A stretch of DNA of 64,000 bases. Origin: Toxonevra muliebris. Lineage: Eukaryota; Arthropoda; Insecta; Diptera; Pallopteridae. The notes beneath the pieces are model-generated. The model was not told the origin of the DNA. It saw nothing but the letters and a program-made list of their open reading frames with translations, and searched no databases. Each line of letters begins with the position of its first letter. Within the stretch, counting starts at the first letter, position 1. The stretch covers positions 52,712,079 to 52,776,078 of the forward strand of contig OY829327.1 of NCBI GenBank assembly GCA_963691655.1, read 5' to 3'. Of the stretch, positions 56,087 through 64,000 are shown piece by piece. Position numbers and translations under genes: made by a program.

Positions 56087-56705
56087 TTAATCAAGAAGAT
56101 CTCCTATCACATGGAGCTGGTCCCACCAAATGCAGAGCATAGCCTTGGCGCCGTGAATATTAAATTTGGCGGTCGACGTGGAGGCATGCCCTGGTATTAC
56201 CCATGACTTTCTACGCTTGGGTTTATCGTAAAGGACCCATTTTTCGTTGCCGGTTACGATGTGATGTAGAAATCCCTTCCAATTCGCAAATAACAGCCGT
56301 TCAATATCTCTCGGTTTCAACTCGTATGGAACCTAATTTCCTTATTCCTGAATCATGCCCATGCCCTTGAGGCATTTCAAGATGGCTTGCTGAGCCACTC
56401 CCAGTGATTCAGCTAGTTCTTCTTGCGTTTGGCACTAATATTCATCCAGCAGGGCTTTCAATTCGTCGTTTTTGAAAACAAAATTTCTACCACTATTATG
56501 CTTGTCCTTGACATTGAAATCACCATTTTTAAAACGTTTAAATCACTCAAGACATGTTCTTTCACTCAGAGCAGTCTCACCGTAAGTATTTGAAGGCATT
56601 CGATGAGCCTCAGCTTCAGTTTTTTTTTTCAAATGGAAGCAGAAGATCAAAACTTTCCGCTAATGACGAGAACTTGGCTAGAAAACAGTCATTTTGAATC
56701 GAGAA
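56087..56705 (-). pseudogene. mariner transposase relic, N-terminal half, first catalytic Asp changed to Asn
   Basis: The minus strand from about 56694 reads M-T-V-F then a stop, later R-M-P-S-N-T-Y-G-E-T-A-L-S-E-R-T-C (first helix-turn-helix) and F-K-R-F-K-N-G-D-F-N-V. Q-E-E-L-A-E-S-L-G-V-A-Q-Q-A-I-L-K follows (second helix-turn-helix), then K-P-R-D-I-E-R-L-L-F. H-H-I-V-T-G-N-E-K-W-V-L-Y-D-K-P-K-R-R-K-S-W ends with C-I-W-W-D-Q. The family has T-G-D-E-K-W, so the first catalytic Asp is Asn here. The C-terminal half and both ends are missing. Motifs match the same mellifera/mauritiana-type group as the C-terminal fragment at 12 kb. Confidence 0.85.
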
Positions 56706-56760
56706 TAATTTGAAAATGCAAACAGCTTTCACTAATGCGGCGATGTCAATACGTTAGCAG

Positions 56761-59265
56761 ATGTCCAAACTCACTTTATGACAATTTTGATCTACGTATT
56801 TCGACCAGCAGCCACCGATGCAGCCATCTATCAGAAAACGGCGGAAGTAATACATCTAATAAATGTGAAATTGAATCTTGAACATAAAATATCCCCTTTT
56901 AAAGTGCAAAAATAAACGTTTTATTATTTTTGTGAGTATTGTTTATGTCGGATTAGGCCAATCTCATACCCAATGGAATGTGTGATAATCTAATAAAACA
57001 AGGTTACAGCTCTATTTCCATCTATTTTGTTAGTAATTTTTAAAATTACTTAAAATTTGAATACTTAACCCACTCTGACACCCAAATCAGAAAATTGGAC
57101 GTATACTAATTTAATGCCTGTCCGATTATGTCCAATATATGGAACACCGTTACTATGTGTATCATGATTTTCATCACATGCTCTTGTCCAAAATATTGGA
57201 CAAATATCTGAAAGGGTTAATTTTTTGTTTAGTTTCAGTATAAATTACAATTATTATTTTAAATTAGTTTGGAGTGTACTTCTATGGAATCTTTTATTAT
57301 GTCAAAATTTTCCTATTGTGGATTAATCCTTTCATGCCCGCTGTTGCCTATAGACAAAATTCATTTTGTCTATGGAAAAAATAGGTGTTTAACAAATTCA
57401 ACTAGTAATAATATATGCAGCATATATATTCAGTTATGTTAAAAAATTTTTGGATGGTATTAAAATTATTTGGGATAATTCCTATTATTAATAAAAAAAT
57501 ATTTATACTTATTTGTTTGTTGGAGTTGAAAAAGTATTAAGAAGTAGGGAATTGATTATATTTTACATTTATTCAATTATTTCAGTACCGGGACTGCAGG
57601 CTTTGCTAAAAAAATTGGCCTACTAGAGGGTTTAACTATAACTAAGCGGAAATTGTTATTATGAAATATGTTTATAAAAGAAAAGAAAATATGAAAACAA
57701 AAAAATTGGAGAGAAAGGGTTATCCAGTGGTTGCCTACAGCTCCATAGCTATGTATGTTTTTTTAACCTTTAATAAATGACAAACAAATCAATGTGGCAT
57801 TTGGTGTGATGATTTGGTGTGATAGTTTCAGTACAAAAGGCTTCTGTCAAGCCACATCAAAATTCGGGCCGGAAAGTGTTAAGATTATTCAAGCAAGAAA
57901 GTGCATACCATAAGTATAACAAATGATTGTTTAAGTATCTTGTTTTTTGTTTCTATTAAAATGGTATTTACTACCTACAAAAATATCAGTCTCTTTGTTT
58001 GACTGATAGGTTAAGGGGACCTTCTGGTCTAGCGCCCTTTAATTTGAAGAGTTTTTAGGATTTTTTTTAAATGAAATAATGAGCAATAGTATTTAAACTT
58101 TGTAGATATATTTTATACCTTTAACAATATACAAAAATAATAATAAAAAAAAAATTATAATTTTAAGTTAACTAAAATTGTTCTTGCAGTTGCCCTCTTC
58201 AAAAAAAACGGATCTTGCTGGTGGGACAGGTTTTGAACTTTCCACTGATCTCAAACAAAAAAAAAGAGGTTACAATTGGTTAGAATGTAGTAATCGCAGG
58301 AACTAAAATGAAAAAAAAAAAATTGACAAAATGGCACGTTGTTGAAATTTATTTTACGAAAACAGACCGTTTATATTAATTATAAGATCTTTCAAACTCG
58401 TTCAGTTTGTACCAATATGATTTCTACTTACTAAGATATAGTAAATTGAAATAAATTGTATTAATCCAAATACAATCCTCATACTACATAGATTTATAAG
58501 GTGATTTGCATGCAAGAACATACTTTCTTCTTATTTTATGGATGGCCTAGACCAAGTTTCATGTTTTTTTGAATTACATTTGTACATGAATGGAGTCGAC
58601 CTACAATTTTATTAAAGTATGTAATTTCGATATCGATGGCTAAGCTCACAAATGTTAAGTGTGAAATATAAAATTTTGCAAGATTGCAAATTTAGTGTTA
58701 CGAATTTAAATTTTTAAGAACTTAAAAAGATTACTTACACACTAGGCATCTAATATGTTAAAGGCTTGGAAAAGGGAGTTATCTCCTTTTCATACAAAAG
58801 TGAATTTAAAACATTTGTGATCATGACCATCGATATTATTCAGACAATTTACCAATTTGTTCCATTTTATACATTTTTGTGTTTTGAATAGATTTTTTTC
58901 GTTTAACTTTCCTTTACTAAGAATCAAACAAATATGTGAAAGAAATTTAAAGACGTTTTGAAAAATTATATCGTAATCTCATCAGATATTGTTTACGTCA
59001 AAGACAAAAATTCATTTAATTGCATTTTTTCTTTCGTAATGAATGAAAGTGGAAAAACTAAAATAAATATAAGTTTTTTTTTCTCTTTTTGACCAAACCG
59101 CGTGATACCTCAAATGTTTATTAGAGACTCTTCTAGAATCTTCATTCAGATTTACAATTAGACTGAAATCAAAAAATATTTTCAGATGTGCATATACTAC
59201 ATCAAATTTATATCGAAAACTGGAAAACCTAGAAAATCCACTATGATTCCAAGCCCGGATCCAAG
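56761..59265. other. Intergenic, nothing recognised
   Basis: AT-rich. The segment at about 58540-58620 is a diverged copy of 39667-39775. No supported gene. Confidence 0.5.
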
Positions 59266-59520
59266 AAGGATTTGGAGTTAAATATCGTCTCTCCTTGCTG
59301 ATGGAAATCTCATAAAATTTAATCATTGGTAATAAACCGAAAAAAATTTTAAAGGGGTGGAAACATTAAACCTCCCACCCTTTTTTGGAAAAAAAAGGAT
59401 TTGGAGTTAAATATCGTCTCTCCTTGCTGTTGGAAATCTCATAAAATTTAATCATTGGTAATAAACCAAAATAAATTTTAAAGGGGTGAAAACATTAAAC
59501 CTCCCACCCTTTTTTGGAAA
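59266..59520. repeat. Two-copy tandem duplication, 129-bp unit
   Basis: AAGGATTTGGAGTTAAATAT begins at 59266 and again at 59395. The two copies differ by only a few bases (for example CTTGCTGATGG versus CTTGCTGTTGG) and A-run length, so the duplication is recent. Both end in CCTCCCACCCTTTTTTGGAA. Confidence 0.92.
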
Positions 59521-62500
59521 TCTCTGGATTGATGAAAATCAACATTTTTGGGGTATTTTTAGCTTCCATTTTTATTTTGTTTCGGATATTAGGTATAATA
59601 CCCAAAACGGCGGCAATAGTAGAGAAAAGTACAACCCAACTCAAACAGTTAAAAAAAAAAATATATATTCCCATTTTTATACCCAATATAATCTTCCTTA
59701 GTTTCTAGTAATTCGTCTAGGTAATAAAACTATAAAGTACAAGGAATCGGATTTTAGGGATATAGAACATTTTTATTTCAAATGTTATATAGTAGGTATT
59801 TTCTATATCTGAGCAAATTTATTTAATTTTAAATTGTAAAGACAAGTCAGATCTTCACATTGCAATTTCCAAAAATGACATTTTAAGAAGTTTTTGAGTT
59901 GGCCTGAGCTTTGTTTGAGCTGCCATGTAGGCCCCAACTTTGTACATGATTATAAAGCAACTAATGAGCTAACGAATTTTTGGGTTGTTTATGATACCCG
60001 AGTTACAGTGTTCACATTTCAAAGATCCTAAACGGGATTTGCTTTTAACTTCGACAGATATAAATATTTTTAAATATTTTTTTATATATTCTCCGTTGCG
60101 TTTTTTAAGTAGTGGTCCCCTTTCTCTTTAATTGGTGCCCCAAGTTTTTAATTTAGTCAAGCGTTAATCTAGGGCTGTTTACCATTAATCATTTTTTTTT
60201 CTTTAGCTGTTGTTGTGTTTTTCAATTAATAATTGTATAATTTTTCAGAAAATATAAGTATAATTTCATCTTAGCACAGAGCCTAAAACTAATTTCAACG
60301 GAAAAGACGCTGACCTTGCCTCAACTCAAATAAAATAGAAAAAATAAGAAAACGCGAACTATATATGTGAAAACCAAAAAAAAAAAAAAAAAAAAATTAC
60401 TCAAAAATAATAATAATGATAATTAACAACTGTAATGCAATCAGTTAATGAACATGTTTACAAGACCCTTTTTACAAGAAGGCATTATCATGATGAGATG
60501 ATTTTAAGCATTGGTACAGAGAGAGAGAGAGAGAGACCTCCATGAATGACTCGGTATATGACATAACATGGAATGAGTTTTTAGAGTATCTAGATAAAAA
60601 TAATATTATTTAGCTGAAGATTCAACAAATGGTGCTGATGTCATAATGATTACAACGAAGCAGGTACATATCACTAACTATCTATCTACCTGAAGTGGCG
60701 GGAAGCATCGTCAAAAATAGATTTGAACAATTTTAAAAACCAAAACATAAAAAAAAAATAAAAAAAATTTGGAAGAAAAAGAAGTAGAGAGAGCAAAAAA
60801 TACAAAAAACAAAAACAAGTACCGTAGAAAATGATAAATGACTGTAGAGAGTAGATATTTCTAAAGTTTTAGCTTGTATATTGAAAATTAGTTGCAATCA
60901 AAGAAAGGTAGGTCATCTATCTATGAGAAACAGAAGAAGAAGTAGAAGAGGGAAATGATGAAGAAGATGCCTAGTGGGAAGACAATGAACCGTTTAAAAA
61001 TGAACTGCATTTAGAGTGGTTTTAGTGGTAGTCATTAGGTCAATAATAATGTCATTATTAATTATGATAGTGTCCACATCAAACCTGCATATCTCGAGCT
61101 AAGTAAAAGACGGACCTATTTCGATATCTAATTCGCCATAGCAAAAATAATTGAACCTCAAGACTTCTGGGCACCTATGTTGCGGTGCAAATAGAAGTAA
61201 AATATGTAACTCTCGTGTCGTAGAGCAGATCTCAGCTTTTTTGTCACTTCAATCGCTTCAATTGATAGCTTCGCATACAATTAATACAATTTTGCACTAT
61301 AGAGAATGAAAGAGAATAATTAATGAACCGTTGCGAGACTTTTGTAAGATTTACATCTAACATAGTTTAAGTGTACAGCAATTTATGAAGAGTATTAATT
61401 CTTTACCTCCGTCCATTATCGGCTTTTGTTTTTTATACAAGGATCGAAAGATATTTTATATGCTCTAAAGAAATGTTGCTTATAATATTTTGGTATAGGT
61501 CACTGATCACTACACATATAATCTCTTAATGCTGCAGTGAAACAAAACTAATGTTTTCGTCAGTCTCGGTTTCGTTTATGTTTACTGATCAAAATTTACT
61601 AAATAATGACTAAATAATTTCCCATCATTCCAAATAAGAAAACACCATATATACATATATACGACTACTCTAATAAAGATAACATTTATACGGGAAGTGG
61701 GCGTAGTTATTAAATATTTACTTCGTACTTTTGATTACTGTAGCATAACTGTAAAATTTTATATGACATTTAGAAATATATTTTGCAACATCGACGTAGA
61801 GACTCTGTATTTCTGCCAAAGGCAACCTAAGGTAGGCGTGTAATTCAATTTCAAATGTTTAACACATCTTTCTTTCCTAGAAATTTCTACAATATTTTTT
61901 TTTCTGAGCATAAACTCTATACTGGCCGTATTTACATATTTAATCCCCCCATGCCACTATTTTACTTGAATAAGACGTAGGCATGTTATCAGTCCGATGG
62001 TTCTTTCAAATTCCATTTTAATTAAAATTTTCCGCTATAAGGATGAGCGCAAGCATCATAAAACAAAATGCACAGTTCACGCGTATCAAAGACTTCGTTT
62101 CCCCTTTGGGATGTAATGTACATAAGTGTGAGTGAGTATCAAAATAATATTTGATGTTTTTTAATTTCAGTTGTTGACCAAAAGTTAGCCCATCCGTGTG
62201 ATTCATCAATTTTCTCAATGAGATTTTGGAGTAAGGTGTTTTCTTCTTTGCCAAGGGGACGCATCGTAAAAAACAAGACGAAGAAGAAAAAGAAGCTGAA
62301 GAGTGGAGGAACGAAGAAGAAACAATTGAAAAAATTGAAGCATAACAATTGAATGCAAATGAAGTAAGACATGTGTGTCACTGCCTGCTGCGATTAAGAG
62401 CAAAGTGCTCAGAGGTAGCCCTAGGTCGAGATGGAAGCGCCTGCAATGATGATGAAGATCACGCCGATGTTGGTCTAAGCAGAAAATGCGGGCTGCAATA

Positions 62501-62870
62501 ATGATGTTGAAGATGATGATTGTAATGTTGGCGTTGGTGGTGAATTATGATGCATAATTTTTCAAATCAATTTTTACAATTGGCCAGATCGAAAATATAA
62601 AAATCGAAAGCAGAAGTTGTAATTGTTTTCATGTTTGTATTTACCTACACGCATTAAGTAAGCAAACGAGTATTTAGGAATGGATGTATGAATGAATGTA
62701 CGCGCATGAATAAGTGAATGTTTAAATGAATGAATGAGTGAGTGATACTCGTGCTAACTGGTGAAGTGTGAACTTCCAATATGCAAACAACAAACATAGG
62801 AACTCAAGTTAACGAGTTGCAATTGTTTAGGAGCTTGTTAAATTAATGATGGTTCAATCATTTTCTAGAG
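59521..62870. other. Intergenic and upstream region of Twdl gene 3
   Basis: No supported coding region. Contains a GA microsatellite (60520-60536) and GAAT/GAGT-type repeats at about 62677-62750. ORFs at 62018-62403 (-) read an AAG/GAA-rich stretch and look spurious. Confidence 0.5.
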
Positions 62871-62874
62871 CAGC

Positions 62875-62882
62875 TATATAAA
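62875..62882 (+). promoter_or_regulatory. TATA box of Twdl gene 3
   Basis: TATATAAA lies 97 bases before the ATG, similar to genes 1 and 2. A weak initiator candidate (TTTCAAGC near 62901) falls about 28 bases downstream, but none matches the consensus well. Confidence 0.55.
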
Positions 62883-62971
62883 TGAAGGGGATTTTATTTT
62901 TCAAGCTACATACAAACAAACACCGCTGTCCAATACAGTTCAAGTCAAACAGACAAAGATCAAGCAAGAAC

Positions 62972-64000
62972 ATGCGTGGATTAATTGTACATTGTTAAAA
63001 AAACCAGAAGGATCAAATGCACAGTATAATAGATTTCTCTCTTCATTTCATTTTACAGATTTTATGCTTAACCAGCTTAGCACTCGCTGCTCCACAATCA
63101 GGAGGATACAATTATGCTGCTTTCAACAACCAACAACAACAACAACAGCCACAACATCAACCGCATCAACAGTATGGTGGCGCTATTTCAGCAAGCACTG
63201 CAACATTTCTCAAGGATTTACAAGCAGTAATGGCTGTGCAATCTGCAAATATTGAATCGTCCAACCTTGCAGCTGTCCAACAACCACAAGCTGTTATTAC
63301 ATATCCAACTGGCAATGAGATTGAAACACAGTATACACCCACTGGATCATCGGAAACCATCTCACTCAATGCCGCCACAGTTCAACCTGAAGCACGTTAT
63401 CTTGCACCATCTGTACTCGCTGCTGCTGGTAGTTCCCTTCCAGCTACTTCAGCTTATGGGTCAGTTGGTGATGCACTCCAGTATGTTCACCATCAACAAC
63501 AAGCCGCCAACACCGACAATTCTGCCGAATCAATTGTCACGAAGCGTTTCTTCATTCATTCCGCACCCGAAGAAGAAGCCGAAGAAATCAAATATAAATC
63601 GTTGACCGTAGGCAAACCACGTAAAAATTACAATGTCGTATTCATTAAGGCTCCAGTCAAACCTGCACAAAAGACTTCATTGAAAATTACACCTGCCACA
63701 AACGAAGAAAAGACCGTCATCTACGTGCTGGCCAAGAAACATGATGAAAATGAAATTGACGCACAAGTACACGAACCTGTTACCACCACTGCTAAGCCTG
63801 AAGTTTATTTCATCAAATATAAGACCCCCGAAGAGGCTGCTCACGCTCAGCAGACTATTCAGGCTCAATATGATAGTTTGGGCGGTTCGACACATATCTC
63901 CAATGAAGGCATTTCTCCTGTATCTTCGGTTATTGGTACTTTGGATGCTATTAAACATGCAAATGCTGCAGCTGAGGCTGCACAGGCTGAGCAGCAAGCT
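62972..64000 (+). CDS. Twdl: Tweedle cuticular protein 3 (two exons, cut by window end)
   Basis: Exon 1 is 62972-62986 (M-R-G-L-I) with donor GTACAT. The 72-bp intron ends TTTTACAG, and exon 2 starts at 63059 and is open to the last base, 319 residues so far. The splice completes a signal peptide (M-R-G-L-I-I-L-C-L-T-S-L-A-L-A-A-P-Q). The unspliced frame stops after nine codons. A Gln-rich stretch and an Ala/Ser-rich spacer precede the Tweedle blocks: TKRFFIHSAPEEE (about residue 166), KPRKNYNVVFIKAP (191), EEKTVIYVLAKK (221) and KPEVYFIKYKTPEEA (251). AQYDSLGGSTHISNEG follows, and the visible part ends in an Ala/Gln-rich tail. The donor differs from GTAAGT, a mild caution. Secreted cuticle structural protein; the C-terminus lies outside. 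Confidence 0.93.

Noticed and set aside
51471..57235. Large piggyBac element between TTAACCCTTTCG at 51471 and AAAGGGTTAA near 57212
   Set aside because: Ends agree for only a few bases, the span contains unrelated elements, and no transposase is seen.
62992..63605. Plus-strand ORFs 62992-63255 and 63252-63605 and minus ORFs 63166-63378 and 63677-63997
   Set aside because: All overlap the Tweedle 3 main exon in other frames and lack motifs.
1..64000. CRISPR array, bacterial operons, prophage or plasmid functions
   Set aside because: No regular short repeats with unique spacers, no polycistronic ORFs and no ribosome binding sites; the DNA is clearly insect nuclear.

Overview
The window is nuclear DNA of a higher (cyclorrhaphan) fly. 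It is AT-rich, full of homopolymer and CAA/GTT-type tracts, has short GT-AG introns, and its only convincing host genes are three members of the insect-specific Tweedle (Twdl, DUF243) cuticle protein family. I cannot name the species. The high transposon load suggests a tephritid or calyptrate fly with a larger genome than Drosophila, but that is inference.

Host genes. Twdl gene 1 (+, 13722-14856) has a small first exon, a 67-bp intron and one large exon. Twdl gene 2 (-, 34783-31509) has three exons and two long introns. Twdl gene 3 (+, 62972 to beyond the window end) has a 72-bp intron and is cut by the window edge. All three start with the same arrangement: a first exon of 5-8 codons carries the start of a signal peptide, and the second exon completes it. 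Each then has a Gln-rich spacer and the four conserved Tweedle blocks (K-D/R-F-Y-h-H, R-K-x-Y-x-h-h-F-I-K-A-P, E-E-K-T-h-I-Y-V-L, K-P-E-V-Y-F-I-K-Y-K-T). The products should be secreted by epidermis into the exoskeleton. Genes 1 and 2 converge and genes 2 and 3 diverge, with tens of kb of transposon-filled DNA between them, so this looks like part of a dispersed Tweedle cluster.

Everything else is mobile-element debris, much of it with definable ends. 0-13 kb: the end of a DD37E-type Tc1/mariner element, a tRNA-derived SINE inside a small inverted-repeat element, a non-autonomous hAT-like element split by a non-autonomous Helitron, a maT-type (DD37D) element with complete ends, a degraded Tc1/mariner relic, a LINE fragment with an RNase H domain, and an internally deleted mariner. 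16.8-19.7 kb: a piggyBac-like TTAA element containing a Tc1-like element of IR/DR architecture and a Helitron relic. 21-30 kb: two foldback elements with arms of about 200-280 bp, several MITEs, and a SINE with a perfect 10-bp target duplication. 36-37 kb: an internally deleted irritans-type mariner. 39-51 kb: a TIR element with a tRNA-like segment, a second LINE 3' end, a Tc1 relic, a deleted DD37E element and a 796-bp TIR element holding a mariner C-terminus. 52-60 kb: a second, inverted copy of the hAT-like element, an N-terminal mariner relic and a 129-bp tandem duplication.

I did not find evidence for a new biological system such as a defence island, gene cluster or novel enzyme. The most informative observations are the nested insertions with readable target sites, especially the Helitron whose empty site is preserved in the second hAT copy, and the correct exon structure of the three Tweedle genes, two of which a simple ORF search would mis-start or miss.
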